This document shows, in pieces, positions 44,013 to 55,593 of a DNA stretch of 64,000 nucleotides. A program made the position numbers and the translations under genes. Under the pieces are notes generated by a model. It saw only the letters and a list, made by a program, of their open reading frames with translations. It made no database searches and was not told the origin of the DNA. This DNA is from Metridium senile (taxonomy: Eukaryota > Cnidaria > Anthozoa > Actiniaria > Metridiidae). Position 1 is the first letter of the stretch, and each line of letters opens with the position of its first letter. The stretch is from contig OX459110.1 of NCBI GenBank assembly GCA_949775045.1, forward strand, positions 8,640,970 to 8,704,969. Direction: 5' to 3'.

Positions 44013-44612
44013 AGTTATAGTGCATATAATTTCATTAAAAGAGTAAAAATGCATGTTTATTTCATCTACTTTTCGTCTACTCTTTATATGAGTTCAACTT
44101 GTATTTTTACTGAATACGACGCAGATCTTAGTAATCATTTTGGCAGTTTTTCAGATTCGCTCGCTTTTTTAAACCAGCCAAACATATTAAAAATACGACT
44201 TACTAATATATGCTAGGTGTCCAAAGCATTTTATAATCTTCAGTCTATACTTGAACTAAATTAAATATAACATTGACGCGGGTCGACTCTTAGCGTTTTT
44301 TCATTCGTCATATTTGGTTTACAAATCTCGGCTAGCTTCATCCGTTTTGTCTCAAATTGTCTCAAATATCCAAGAAATAAAACTATAAAATCGTTCTGTC
44401 AAAAACATCCTAAATGACTCTAACATTAATCCAGATTAACACCATCTTCGTCAGTTTGCAGACCTCTCATATATAACATTAAAATATGGAAGTAAACTTT
44501 GTCGGTGTTTCATATAAACGATATATATAGGCAATAAAATGAAATTTGTAACACCGTTAAAGTAATACAAAAATTTATACAGACTCGAAACGAGCTTCAA
44601 CCCTTAGTTGCA

Positions 44613-45057
44613 ATGAAATAAAGTAAACGTTTACACTTAATTAAATATAATTTTTGTTGACAAATTCCATTTTATATACAATATTCCTCTTGTTTTCGTT
44701 CATCTATTTTTTAATTTACAAATATATTCTCAAAGAATTCTTACATCCGATATCATCTTGACAATGGTTTGCAATGAATATTTGAATAAATATATAAATA
44801 TATATATACATATAGAAAATGAATATATAGAGTTACAGTCTGTCTGATGATTGCGTAAGCGTGAAACTCCGAGTAATATCTGATATACATATAGAAAATA
44901 AATACATAGAGTTAAAGTCTGTCTGATGATTGCGTAAGTGTGTAACTCCGAGTAACAGCAAAAGTGGTGTCTTGTCTTTAATCTATCTACAATCTAAATA
45001 TATATACATATTATATACACACAATTTCATGTTTATAATGATTTTGAATATTTACAA
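44613..45057. other. Downstream flank of the gene at 45058
   Basis: AT-rich. A phrase with CAGTCTGTCTGATGATTGCG and TAACTCCGAGTAA is duplicated at 44836 and 44917. Probable 3'UTR of the minus-strand gene plus repeats. Confidence 0.4.
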
Positions 45058-45954
45058 CTACAAGACCCAACTGTCCAGAACATCTTGCAGCCTTAAGTGC
45101 TCCCTTAAACTTGTCAAACTAGCTTTCCCATCTCCACTTATTGTCTTTTCCAGTTCTTCACAAATCGCCTTTCTCCTTCCGCACTTAGCGTTCACAAATT
45201 CATTGAAAAAATGCACATCGAGAGCTTTGAGGAAACGTTCTCGAAGAGACGTTGAACGAGACTTTTTAATCGCTTTATTGTCGAGTTGTTTTTCTTGGGT
45301 TCCGGATTTATTCTTGGTTTTTTCATCTTCGTCAATCATTGTCATTAAAGAAGATACACCGTCATTGTAAGCATCTCCCGATTGTATCATCCTTCCTTTC
45401 ATGTCTTTGACAGTAGTTGAGCTTGCTGTCGATATAGCATCAAAGCCTACTCTTTGTTCGAATTCCGAGATTTCATCATCAATGACAGAGTTTGCTGAGC
45501 ATTTATAACTCGATAACCGATCCTTCTTCTTTTTTCTTATTCCCAAAATCGTATTTGAAATTGATGTGTCTTGTTTTGTCAGATAGTCAATTGGGTTCAC
45601 CGGATTGCGCTCTTGTTGTTCATACCTAAGGCTTTGTTCGCTCGGCCATAGCTTCGAGCCTTCCTTTTTTACAGTCTTGAAATAGACAGTAGAGGCTTCG
45701 AAATGCGACCGTTCAAGCCTTGGCAGCAGAGTAGTTTTCGGTTGTTTCCTTTCGAGAAGAAAATCCCTTGGAGTAATGTCCGTTTGTTTTCGTTTCTGAA
45801 GCGTAGGGGATGCATTGTGAACTTCTTTTTGTAAAATCGGCGGCAAACGAGGAATCGAACTTGTGTTATTCGAATATTGTAGAACTTTAGGTTGATAAGT
45901 AGGACGACGTATACCACTTTTCACATTGACACCGTCGTGGTATTTTTTCTCCAT
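45058..45954 (-). CDS. Intronless gene, protein of unknown function (298 aa)
   Basis: Complete frame from an ATG in context GGCAATGGAG to TAG. No signal peptide or membrane segment. Residues 1-145 are basic, Pro/Gln/Arg-rich and probably disordered, with a KKKKDR cluster near 140. About 150-230 is Ser/Thr/Asp-rich. The last 60 residues (RERFLKALDVHFFNEFVNAK, then ICEELEKTI...LTSLREHLRLQDVLDSWVL) look like a compact helical domain. Mixed codon use and the absence of repeats argue that it is real. It sits alone in a repeat-rich area, so it could be an old retrocopy or an orphan gene. I do not recognise the family. Confidence 0.7.
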   Translation of the reverse strand: MEKKYHDGVNVKSGIRRPTYQPKVLQYSNNTSSIPRLPPILQKEVHNASPTLQKRKQTDITPRDFLLERKQPKTTLLPRLERSHFEASTVYFKTVKKEGSKLWPSEQSLRYEQQERNPVNPIDYLTKQDTSISNTILGIRKKKKDRLSSYKCSANSVIDDEISEFEQRVGFDAISTASSTTVKDMKGRMIQSGDAYNDGVSSLMTMIDEDEKTKNKSGTQEKQLDNKAIKKSRSTSLRERFLKALDVHFFNEFVNAKCGRRKAICEELEKTISGDGKASLTSLREHLRLQDVLDSWVL

Positions 45955-46552
45955 TGCCTAGCTTATGAAGTCGAATTTCACACTGAAGAGAAGCGGAAAA
46001 AATGACAATGGGTTGTATGTGATTTAATTCGCGTCTTAAAGACAAGACAAGCGAAAAAACTTCTCAATCTGTTGTATGTGATTGAGAGCTTTGTAGTCCA
46101 AGATGATATTCTTGAGTCTTAACCAATACACGAACCAATGTAGTTTAGAAAACCCAGCTGCACACAATTAGAACTAAAATATGCAAAGAAGTATACGATA
46201 CTATACTGAAATAGTATTCCTACATTGATAGTGAATTACATGGAAGAATTACGATCTAAATCGTGTTGTTTTTCCATGCAAATTGTCACGTCCTCATACA
46301 TACATACTTCAAAATCTTTCCCTCTCGGCCTTATTTCAAGTCCTTTTAAACGATTTTTAAACGCTGAGATTTGATTGGCTCTCATACAATTCTCGTCATT
46401 ATCATATATGCATTGATAACCTTCATTTTTCTATTAAGCAAATAGCGCGGGATCGCTTGTCAAATCGAAGAAAAGGATCTTGAGGAAATGGCCAATGCCA
46501 GATAATAGGGGTTTTTTTTAATTGCCTTGATTGATAGTATTGGATACAACCA
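45955..46552. other. Upstream flank of the gene at 45058
   Basis: AT-rich sequence with no exon seen. It should hold the promoter of the minus-strand gene. GGTTGTATGTGATT is repeated near 46010 and 46070. Confidence 0.4.
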
Positions 46553-46806
46553 ATTGCATAATCGTTGTTGTGTTCCAAATCATACATACAACGTGCTAAC
46601 CCCGCAAGGGCACATGGGAGACGTTCAATTAGTCAAAAAAACATCGCACATTTGCAATAGTCTATGTATATATTTAGTAGTGTTGTAAACACCGAATTGC
46701 ATAATAGAACGTGTTACTCCCGCAAAGACACCTGGGAGACATTCAATTAGTCCAAAAAAAAAACACCGCATATTTGCAGTGTATTCTCTGAATATGAGTA
46801 GAGTTA
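46553..46806. repeat. Two-unit tandem duplication (about 125 bp)
   Basis: AATTGCATAAT..., AACGTGTTACTCCCGCAAAG, CACCTGGGAGACATTCAATT and AGTC plus A-run, ACACCGCATATTTGCA, are present in two diverged copies (46553-46680 and 46690-46806). Confidence 0.75.
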
Positions 46807-46936
46807 CAAATTAGAGTTATACAACTATTTAAAAATCGTTCAATAATCCTGTCGTGAATACTGTATACTGAATTAAACATTTTGGGTCATGCAATATTGT
46901 CTAAAGTACAATAAATAATAAAGTACAAACTATATA

Positions 46937-47164
46937 CACCTACTTGCAGTAAGGTTGTCATACAAAAATATACATTTGTTATAAAGAAAATAGAACATTT
47001 GTGATTTAGTACGATAGGAATGAATTAAAAGACATAAGAAGATCACTCAAGCTGATCTCTCTCTTTTGTCTTTTAATTAATTCCTTTCGCACTAAATCAC
47101 AAATGTTCTATTTTCTTTGTGACAAATGTTCTATTTTGTATGACAACCTTACTGCAAGTAGGTG
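46937..47164. mobile_element. MITE, CACCTACTTG ends, TA target duplication
   Basis: Near-perfect palindrome: CACCTACTTGCAGTAAGGTT, GTCATACAAAA..., mirrored by TTTTGTATGACAACCTTACT and GCAAGTAGGTG. Flanking TA. 228 bp. One arm carries a short tandem duplication of the AATAGAACATTTGT segment. Confidence 0.9.
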
Positions 47165-47257
47165 TATGTATCCGCGAAATACATATACTAAATAGTACAA
47201 AATAGTACTGTATTAAACAATTGAATTAGCAAAAGTTGTACTATTATGTATTTACTA

Positions 47258-47407
47258 GAGTGGTTTTCATTAACCCGTGAAACAAAGTGTAATAGCTAAA
47301 GTGTAATAGATCGTAATAGTTGTGTAAGACAATGAAATACAAAAGAACCAAAGTGTAATAGTGTGTAATACGCTAAAGTGTGTTTCACGGGTTAATGAAA
47401 ACCACTC
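47258..47407. mobile_element. MITE, GAGTGGTTTTCATTAACCCG ends, TA target duplication
   Basis: Arms GAGTGGTTTTCATTAACCCG and CGGGTTAATGAAAACCACTC, perfect over 20 bp and longer, with AAAGTGTAATAG repeats inside. TA on both sides. 150 bp. A decayed relative lies at 61842-61949. Confidence 0.9.
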
Positions 47408-47409
47408 TA

Positions 47410-49231
47410 ATGTTTCATGGATATACTATTTGCACTATACAAATACTAAATAGTACAAAATAGCAAACATTGTATTATTTATTATTTACTCTATTGTTTC
47501 ACAGGTCTACACAGTATTTGCACTCTATTTTGCTGCATTCTATCCGAAACAGTATACTAGCTAAATATAAGGAGCAGATCGTTGTATATTTACTTTATAT
47601 CAAATTGATGAGACCCACAATGCCTTTTGGTTTTTGAATGCATTATTCAGTATTCAACGTTTCTTGAACTAGCTGTACGAACAGAGCGATGTCATACTAA
47701 CAACACCTGCATATCAGGTGGAAATCAGACTAATTAAAGATTCATTTTTGATTTGTTTTTGTTTGACATAAACAGACATTATTTACTATTTTTTTATACA
47801 CAAACTGTTGATACAGTGTTCAATTTCTTATTTTAGGATAAAATATTTTTTTGTTCATTAAATATATTGAATGAAATTCAATATTTTGCTTTTTAAAAAT
47901 GTGATTTATATAAACCGATGTATCATGTCGATATTTAATGTTTTTTTTGCGTTGAATTTCTAATCAGTAGGATAAAATACTTGTTTTCCTGAGTTGCTCA
48001 TTATTATATTGATTGAAAGTATATAACTTTGCGTTTTGCTTTTTAAAAATGTAATTTTTTTGTTGAATTTCAGAATTTAGGATAAAATGGATTTTTTTAA
48101 ATTATATTGATTGGAATTACAACTTTGCCTTTCGCTAGTCAGTTTAAAAAATGTGATTTATAAAAACCGATGTATATGTCGATAAATTATATTTTTTGTG
48201 TTGAATTTCTAATTTTAGGATAAAATGTTCTTTTTTCTGAGTTGTTCATTAATTATATTGATTGAAATTATAATTTTTCGTTTCGCTTTTAAAAAATATG
48301 TATACGTGTGGAATAGATCCAAAATTATTGAATGAAGAAGTAAATTATATATAACTGTTCCTGCTATACGCAATTGTGTTATTTACCTAAGCTGGCGTTT
48401 ATTTGTTTTGTATTTGTTTCTTTAAACGTCTGAGTCAAAAAAAATTCTGCCTTTCATAAACACATCGTAATAATATACATAATATATATAGCAGGGTTTA
48501 ATTCAAATTTAATAATCAATTCAAACTATATAGAAAACTATGCCTTTCATAAACACATCGTAATAATATATATAATATAGCAGGCTTTATGATTCAAATT
48601 TTATAATCAATTCAAACTTTATTTGCCATATGTTTGTATTCATAGTTTTTTTTTCTTTAATATGGCTCTGTTTATACAGCTACGCTAATTAAGAAGCCCT
48701 GTATCAATATATTGTAAAATTTAATGAAAATGAGAAATACACAAATATTTACACTGAACTTGATGCAACTTGGCAAAAGCGAGGAAACCGAGCTCCTTTG
48801 ATCGTGACCAGTAAGATAACAAAATGGAACACAAACTAAGAAAGTACGTCGTGGACTACAGCGGTGGAATCGAGGCAAGAGGGTCGGCCACTCAAAGAAA
48901 TTAAGTCCAAATTTCTAGTCATCCTCCGTTTTTTATACTTTTTTTATATTTCAATAAAATAACTTCTTGTTATACAATTTAAAATAAATACAAGCGAAAC
49001 AGTCCTACAAGTCTCCATTAATTACTCCTCAAGAAAAATTGTAAAATTTGGAAATTATTTCACTTGTATTTATTTTAATTTTTTTTATATTTGTAGATCA
49101 TTTGATGTTCTTTTCCATGAGAATACAGCTATTTCAAAAAGCGTAGAATACTGAATATTGCATACTGAATAGTAATGTCAAAGATGAAATAAAATCTGAT
49201 GATGGATGGTGGAGGCTATCCGAAATAATTA
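47410..49231. other. Intergenic, AT-rich, short local duplications
   Basis: Three to four diverged copies of a GAATTTCTAATTTTAGGATA-containing unit (period about 115-130 bp) lie between 47820 and 48290. A phrase GCCTTTCATAAACACATCGT is duplicated at 48450 and 48541. No gene. Confidence 0.5.
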
Positions 49232-49532
49232 CAGTCAAAGGACATGAAGCGTGCCCGTCTAGGCTGCATTATTCGTTTTATTATTCGATTCTTGACTTCA
49301 TTCTTCGTTTTCCAGAATTTCATTAAAGTATTCTAAAACTAAATGAAACCTCTTTGAGTCTCACGGAATAATCAGATTTATTATCTATATTAATAATAGT
49401 ATCAATTTTTTTTTGATATCATAATTATTCATATGAATTTTGAGAAGTTTGAAAAACAAAGAATCAAGTCAAAAATCGAATAATGAAATGAATAATGCAG
49501 TATAGACGGGCACGCTTCATGTCCTTTGACTG
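49232..49532. mobile_element. MITE, CAGTCAAAGGACATGAAGCG ends, TA target duplication
   Basis: Arms CAGTCAAAGGACATGAAGCG, TGCCCGTCTA versus TAGACGGGCACGCTTCATGT, CCTTTGACTG; flanked by TA. 301 bp, AT-rich centre, non-coding. Confidence 0.9.
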
Positions 49533-49558
49533 TAAACTTTTAATTTATTATCAAACTA

Positions 49559-49817
49559 TAGTGCTTACACTATGTCCATGAAATAGAATCTAAATAGTTC
49601 CTACATATTCACTCAACTGGAACAGCTTTAGTAACAATAGACAACAATACACAAGGGAAATCAAATACTCAAAACCATAAAAAGTTAATACTTTATTCAT
49701 TGTGTATTGTTACTAAAGCTGTTCCAGTTGAGTAATAGTGACTAATAGTCAGTAAATAAAAACTATTAGTTAGTAACTATTTAGATTTTATTTCATGGAC
49801 ATAGTGTAAGCACTCTA
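49559..49817. mobile_element. Inverted-repeat MITE, GTGCTTACACTATGTCCATG arms
   Basis: Left GTGCTTACACTATGTCCATG, right CATGGACATAGTGTAAGCAC. A second internal pair is CTCAACTGGAACAGCTTTAG and CTAAAGCTGTTCCAGTTGAG. Confidence 0.85.
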
Positions 49818-50190
49818 GCCCACACAAACATATTCACAATACTGAACAGTGTATTGAAGGACCAAAATCTTGGGTCATGCAATTTTGTTTAAGTAAAATA
49901 AACAACAATTAGTGTAAATCTTATGAATTCATGACATAGGCCATGCCAGACGAATCGAATGGACATCCGAAATATTGATAGCTTATCCAATAAACTTGAT
50001 AAATGGGCTTTTAACTCAAGGCTTTTAAAGCAAACATTACAAAGCATTCAGTATCACTTTGATATCAGATTTGTAGACACTTAAGAGAAAAGATCTTCAT
50101 GCTTATGCGTGATATACGACCATTATAACGAAAAGGCGGAACATGATTTATTGTGCCTTTTTTAATGACAAAAGTACGTACTGATGAATA

Positions 50191-50404
50191 CACCTAATTC
50201 AAAAAAGGTTGACGGGGCGAACGGCGGTTGGCGATTGCAGGACCGAAAGTGACTGTGGGTAATACCAATTTCTCCTTATTCCATTCTAAATTACCCAAAC
50301 ACCGTTCAGGGATGGCCTTAGATGGGACTCTCCAAGGTTTCGCTGAACGACGGTGGCATTGTTTGGGTAATTTAGTAACGAATAAGAAGGAATTCGTATT
50401 ACCC
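50191..50404. mobile_element. CACCTAATTC-type MITE left end carrying a second palindrome
   Basis: Starts TA|CACCTAATTCAAAAAAGG, like 54328-54459, but lacks the matching right end. From 50257 a separate palindrome, GGGTAATACCAATTTCTCCT ... TTCGTATTACCC, with CCGTTCAG/CTGAACGACGG inside, takes over. Probably a nested insertion or a template-switch product. Confidence 0.65.
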
Positions 50405-51010
50405 ATATTTAAAAAAAAAGATGAATACTGACTGAATAGTGCGATCCAAGACCAAAGGGCATTGTGGGTGTCATTAATTTGAAATAAAAAATATATATAC
50501 AGCGATATTTACTCCCCATAACTATAGCTCGTAGATTGTTAAAATGGAATGCACTAAGAATAAAATAACTATTCGGTTTCGACGTGCGTATACCTTTAAT
50601 CACAGGGAGCCCAAGCTCATCACTTGTGATCAGTTTTACAGTAAAACTGTCTTGTCTTTCTGGGGTATTTTCGTCAAAATCGCTCTAATTGAGCTAAAAC
50701 TCGGTCACAGACTAGAAAACAGTTATACACAACTATCTACGTAAAAAAAAGTTTTTATTATTGTATATTTGAGGCACAGCGAAAGGATATCTCTCGACTC
50801 CATACATTTACTGTAAAACTGATCATTGACTTTGTCTCGGTTAAATATTTACTACCGACTAATTTCGATTTCGATTTAAAGTCGATATATACTCAGTAAC
50901 TACCAATATACTAAATTAGGAAACTGAATACGTTATTACAACTTTATTTGTCCGTGATAGTGACTTTAATATAGCCAATAACAAAAACGAATAGATATGG
51001 TAATAAATCG

Positions 51011-51149
51011 GAAAACTAGCGAGTAAACTATAGTATAGGCTGCGTTGGTGTTTGATATAAACGATAGGTAATATAATGAAATTTGTAACACCGTAAAAAA
51101 TGTTGACTTAACTTTACTGACGATCCGAGCTTTAGCCCTTCGTCCGAGT
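51011..51149 (+). repeat. CTTTAGCCCTTCGTCGG-family repeat, copy 6
   Basis: GAAAACTAGCGAGTAAACTA through GAGCTTTAGCCCTTCGTCCG; nearly complete. Confidence 0.8.
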
Positions 51150-51238
51150 GAATATGGTAATAATTCTATTTTATGGATATATATAGTGTTTGTGTTCTAC
51201 CACGTCACAACTTTACTTTCATTTAGTATACATTTACA

Positions 51239-51309
51239 TGAGCCTCTGGCTCGGATGTAAGGGCGACCTTATCCCACGTTATGATTTTAATAAATTGATT
51301 GATTGATTG
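51239..51309 (+). mobile_element. LINE 3' end with (ATTG)n tail
   Basis: AGCCTCTGGCTCGGATGTAA, GGGCGACCTTATCC, then AATAAATTGATTGATTGATTG, a short LINE-type 3' end and simple tail. Confidence 0.5.
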
Positions 51310-51444
51310 GCTTGTCTGTGATACTGACTAATAGCTCCTATACAAAATCACTTCGATATGACGCAGGAAAACGTCTGACGCTTTATGTGTATTGCAAGCC
51401 AAAATGATCTAAACAGGACTGATTTAGGCGAATGGTCGCTGAGA

Positions 51445-51606
51445 CCCCGCCTACACGGATCCGGATACTTTTGATGCGAATCGGCCTATCGTCCACACGA
51501 ATCCAGTGAATCCGGTCACCGAAACCGCAACCGGATACGCGGATTCGTGCGACGCAAATATTTCTATGCGGTTTCAGCCGGATCGGATTCGTGTAGACGA
51601 GGCCTA
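51445..51606. mobile_element. Repeat with CCGCCTACACGGATCC / GGATTCGTGTAGACGAGGCC ends
   Basis: The ends are imperfect inverted repeats; GCGAATCGGCCTATCGTCCA and ATATTTCTATGCGGTTTC lie inside. A longer, rearranged relative spans about 60265-60885. Confidence 0.7.
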
Positions 51607-52559
51607 AGAGAATTTAAGATTTTTCACAAGCTTGTACGTGCATTCACACGTACGAAGAGAATATTCCCATTTTGTCTCCACTCCATATAATTAATAACAC
51701 CACACAACATGTACACTTGACACATGAGCAGGTTGGTCAGCCTGGCCCACAATAGAATACAGGAAGAAAATGTTCCCTTTTCTAGTTCTCTGTGCCATTT
51801 TAAAATGAAGCCATGCATGCCTTTGAAAGAACGATAAGCTTGCAATAATAGAGACACATGAAAGATTAATTGTCCAAGGTGTTTAAAAAATCACTGCAAG
51901 CTCACAGTTTGAGTTTAGTTTGTCTCGCTTCGATGCAAAGACGCGGTTACCTTTCAAAATGGCGCAGAGAATGTGAAAGGGAGTATTATCGACGTGATCT
52001 GTCCCTGTCGTGTTGCAGCGACTTTTCTCCCAGTGTGTCCGTGATGAAGATCTTTTTTTGTAGCTATCCATCGTTTTAAAATGGAGGCTCTTTCACAAGG
52101 TTCTGCCCACACACACGTACGTATAGAGTACCGAATGGATGCCAATAATGACACTTCATTATCGTACTTGTTTTAATTCATATCTGAATTGACCACTACA
52201 TTAAAATTATAGTCTAGAATGACATCAACAAAGGTAAAACGTTTAAGACAAAAATATTAGATTCTTGACATTATGGGAATTTCAAAAATGTGGAAAATAC
52301 CACAACGCTATTAAGGAAACAGCTCACTGAACACACAAATCTCTATAATTTTGATTCCAAATAGATTCACTTGAATCAATTATATTCATAGCAAAAAAAA
52401 TCTAAAACACATATTTCTGCCTGCTCTTCTGATGGAGGAGCTTATTTTTTAAGTTTTTATTTTTGAAATTCAATTGGCATTCGGTCTATAGCACGTAATA
52501 ATTGACTTTAAAAATGTTAATTCAGTGGACGACGTAAAAGGCTTAAACTTTTATCTTAC

Positions 52560-52703
52560 TATCTCTTTTTCTTCCTTTCTTCCTCCTTTCCTCCCTCCCT
52601 CCCTCCCTCCCTTTCTTTCTTTCTCTCTCTTCCCCTCTTTCTTTCATTTTGTGTATCTGTGTATCTGTCTGTGTGTCTGTTTCTCTTTCTTTCTTTCTTT
52701 CTC

Positions 52704-52734
<31 letters not shown>

Positions 52735-52850
52735 CTCTTTCTTTCTCTCTTTCTTTCGCTCTCTCTTTCTTTCATTCTGTGTGTATGTGTGTCTGTGTCT
52801 CCCTCCGTCTGTGTCTTTCTCTCTATTTGTGTACGTGTCTTTGAGTTTCC
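52560..52850. repeat. (TTTC)n / (CTCC)n pyrimidine tract with GTGTCTGT islands
   Basis: Almost pure C/T over 290 bp with TTTC and TCCC tetramers. All open frames are compositional. Confidence 0.95.
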
Positions 52851-52869
52851 TTTCCATATTTTAGATATA

Positions 52870-53360
52870 GGTTAAAACGAGATCTCTTGTGAATTGTTTT
52901 GTATTTTAGATTCAAAGTAGTTGTTATTGTTCGTACTTTTAGAAAATACTAGACTATCGTTCATCACGTTTCTCAAAGCCTTAATTTATATTTATACTAT
53001 ATTAACTCAATATACTCTCTGTTTTGTAAACTTTCCTTTCAATATTTTGATATCGGGTAAAATGAAATCTTTGGTAACTGATTGTTTTGTATTTTTTAAA
53101 TTAGTTGTTATGTTTCTACTTTTAGATGTAGACTATCGTGCATCACGTTTCTCAAAGCATTTCTATTTACATTATATTAACTCAATATACTCTCTGTATC
53201 ATGTGTCATTCCTTTCAATATTTTGATATTTGGTAAGATGAGATCTTTTGTGAAATATTTTCTATTTTAGATTCAAAGTCTTATTGTTATTGATTCTACT
53301 TTTAGATAGACTATCGTTCATTCTCAAAGCCTTTCTATATTTATACTATCATATCGGACT
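52870..53360. repeat. About 170-bp tandem repeat, three diverged units
   Basis: Each unit contains ATATTTTGATAT.GGTAA, TGTTTTGTATTTT, TCTACTTTTAGATAGACTAT and CATCACGTTTCTCAAAGCCT in the same order. Confidence 0.75.
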
Positions 53361-53989
53361 ATATCAATGTTAGTGCTATCCTATCATTCCATTCTTATTA
53401 ATAACGTACTAGTGTAATCCATGGTAGGTTATTTATTCTGGGCACGACTGTACTTCGACCATCCCGCTTTAGGTTAGCAATTTTTTAGGGGTTAGCAATT
53501 TTCTCAGTTATCAGTTAAATGTTTCGGTTCTCAGTTAAGCCAAGCATTAATTATTAATTCTTATGTTTAATGATTAATAAAAACATATGCAGTTAATAAT
53601 ACAGTACTTTTTACCTCAAATTCACATGACAAATCTGTTTTTTGCCATCTGCAGACATATTACAGATAATATACAATGACAACATATTACATTTAATTAC
53701 TTGACCTGCTGCAATTTTGAAATGAAATGCCGTAAAAGACAAATTTATTAATCAAAAACATAGAAATATCAGCTAACAGTTATCTTGTCGATATCAGTTA
53801 TCAGCTAAAAATCAGTAATGTTGTTTTCTTAACCTTAGAGCCACTTAAAAACAAATGCTGGAAAGGTAAATGGATGTGGTTGTCCTAAAATTCGACAGCA
53901 TCGTTGATCATAAATTAAATCAACCTTTCATTCATTCGGCATTCATTCATTTTCAATGATTAAAATCATTCATTTAATCATTCATTCAT

Positions 53990-54920
53990 GTCCTTTTGTC
54001 GTCCCTCATCTGTATATAATGTATATACGAATCATTAAATAAATAAATAATAAATCATTCTTCATTTCGGAGTTTTTAATTCTAGCACCAACGATCATAT
54101 CATATATTTATTGTTTCTAATTTGCTTTTAATTTGATATTTATTCATTCATCCACTTTCTTTCTTTCATTTATCTATTTCTCTTGGCTTTTATTTATCAT
54201 TCATTATGTATCTTTAATTCTAGCACCGACGATTATTGATATATTTTATTGTTTCTCATTTGCTTTTAATTTCGTGGCCTTCCTTCCCTCTACGCAAAGT
54301 CATCACTTCCTGACCCTCGCCTGTATACACCTAATTCAAAAAAGGTTGACGGGGCGAACGGCAATTGGCGATTGAAATTCCTATTGTCCACGACTGTGGA
54401 CAATACGAATTTCAATCGCCAATCGCCGTTCGCCCCGTCAACCTTTTTTGAATTAGGTGTATAATGTATATACAAATCATTAAATAAATAAATAATTATT
54501 CATTTATTTCTAATTCTAGCACTGACAATATCATTGATAAATTTTATTGTTCAGCTCATTTGCTTTTAATTTCGTGGCCTTCCTTCCCACGACGCAAAGC
54601 CATCACTTCCTGACCCTCACCTGTATATAATGTATATACGAGTCATTAAAAAAATAATTCATTTCTAATTCTAGCACTGACGATCATTGATACATTTATT
54701 GTTTCTCATTTGCTTTTATTGCTTTTAATTTCGTGGCCTTCCTTCTCACTACGCATGCAAAGCCATTTCACTTCCTGACCCTCACCTGTATATACCAATC
54801 ATGAAATAAATAATTTAATATTCATTCTTCATTTATTTATAATTCTAGCAACGACGACCATACATTTTATTGTTTCTCATTTGCTCTTATTGCTTTCAAT
54901 TTCGTGGCCTTGCTTGTCAT
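53990..54920. repeat. About 170-190-bp satellite, five units, with an inserted MITE
   Basis: Units share ACCTGTATATAATGTATATA, TTCTAGCACTGACGATCATT, GTTTCTCATTTGCTTTTAAT and TTCGTGGCCTTCCTTCCC. The second unit is interrupted by the element at 54328-54459. Confidence 0.85.
54328..54459. mobile_element. MITE, CACCTAATTC ends, TA duplication with empty site in neighbouring repeats
   Basis: 132-bp near-perfect palindrome: CACCTAATTCAAAAAAGGTT, GACGGGGCGAACGG... mirrored to its end. Flanks TA|...|TA. Removing the element and one TA restores CCTGTATATAATGTATATAC exactly as in sister satellite units, which fixes the element ends and the TA duplication. Confidence 0.95.
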
Positions 54921-55230
54921 TTCCTAGTCGCGGGCTTTATCACCATAACATCAAACACACCACTTTAAAGGTCCTCAAAATAACTTTCTCGCTGGTGTCC
55001 AATTTCACTATTTAATGAACTCTTCCTTCCTTTCAGTCATTTGGTTGTCGCACAAGGTATATATTTCCTTAGTCGTTAGCGCAGCTTGGGTTAGTGACGT
55101 ACATGCAACGATCAAATTACGACTACAAAAATGGAACCATGTAGAACGGATCCACGGCTGCTTTTTGATTTGATTTACTTTTTTTATATGTTTTTTAAAT
55201 ATTGAAACGTACATTCAAATGGTCCGCCCT
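54921..55230. other. Intergenic, nothing recognised
   Basis: AT-rich, no exon and no clear repeat. Confidence 0.4.
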
Positions 55231-55232
55231 TA

Positions 55233-55404
55233 AAGGCCCGGGCAAATGGCTTCAACATTGTTTCAACATCCGTTCGATTTTTTTGAGTGGCAGTGTTGAA
55301 GCCGTTTGCCACCCCATTTCAACATCGTTCAACAACCATTCTACAGCGTTCAACAAAATCGAACCAATGTTGAAGCAAATGTTGAAGCCGTTTGCCCAGG
55401 CCTT
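55233..55404. mobile_element. MITE, AAGGCCCGGGCAAATGGCTT ends, TA target duplication
   Basis: AAGGCCCGGGCAAATGGCTT, CAACATT versus AATGTTGAAGCCGTTTGCCC, AGGCCTT; flanked by TA. Internal TTCAACAT motifs recur. 172 bp. Confidence 0.85.
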
Positions 55405-55448
55405 TAGACAACAATGAAATAAGGCTTGAGGAATGCCAATCTCGTCCA

Positions 55449-55593
55449 ATAGCTGTTATTACAGTTATATGCAAATGATTTCAAACAATGGATTCAAATC
55501 GAGGCTTTCGGGCAAACCTATTGTTTTCGCCCGAAAACCTCGACTTCAACCCATTGTTCAAAATCATTTGCATATAACTGTAATAACAGCTAT
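55449..55593. mobile_element. Near-perfect palindrome (foldback/MITE)
   Basis: ATAGCTGTTATTACAGTTAT, ATGCAAATGATTT... mirrored by AAATCATTTGCATATAACTG, TAATAACAGCTAT, with a GCCCGAAAACC/GGCTTTCGGGC centre. Arms about 65 bp. Confidence 0.85.

Larger units (their letters stand above)
35722..45057. other. Gene-poor region full of mobile-element remnants
   Basis: No exon could be defended on either strand over more than 9 kb. The recognisable elements are listed separately. Between them are AT-rich fragments, including short relics of the form TGAATACTGAA...CCAAGACCGAAATGCATTTTGGG at 36680 (relatives near 37230, 46850, 49140, 49840 and 50430). Confidence 0.6.

Noticed and set aside
50194..50431. 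Opposed frames of about 70 residues
   Set aside because: They lie entirely within a palindromic MITE, which opens mirrored frames.
52525..52875. Ser/Phe-rich and Lys/Glu/Arg-rich frames
   Set aside because: (TTTC)n pyrimidine tract.
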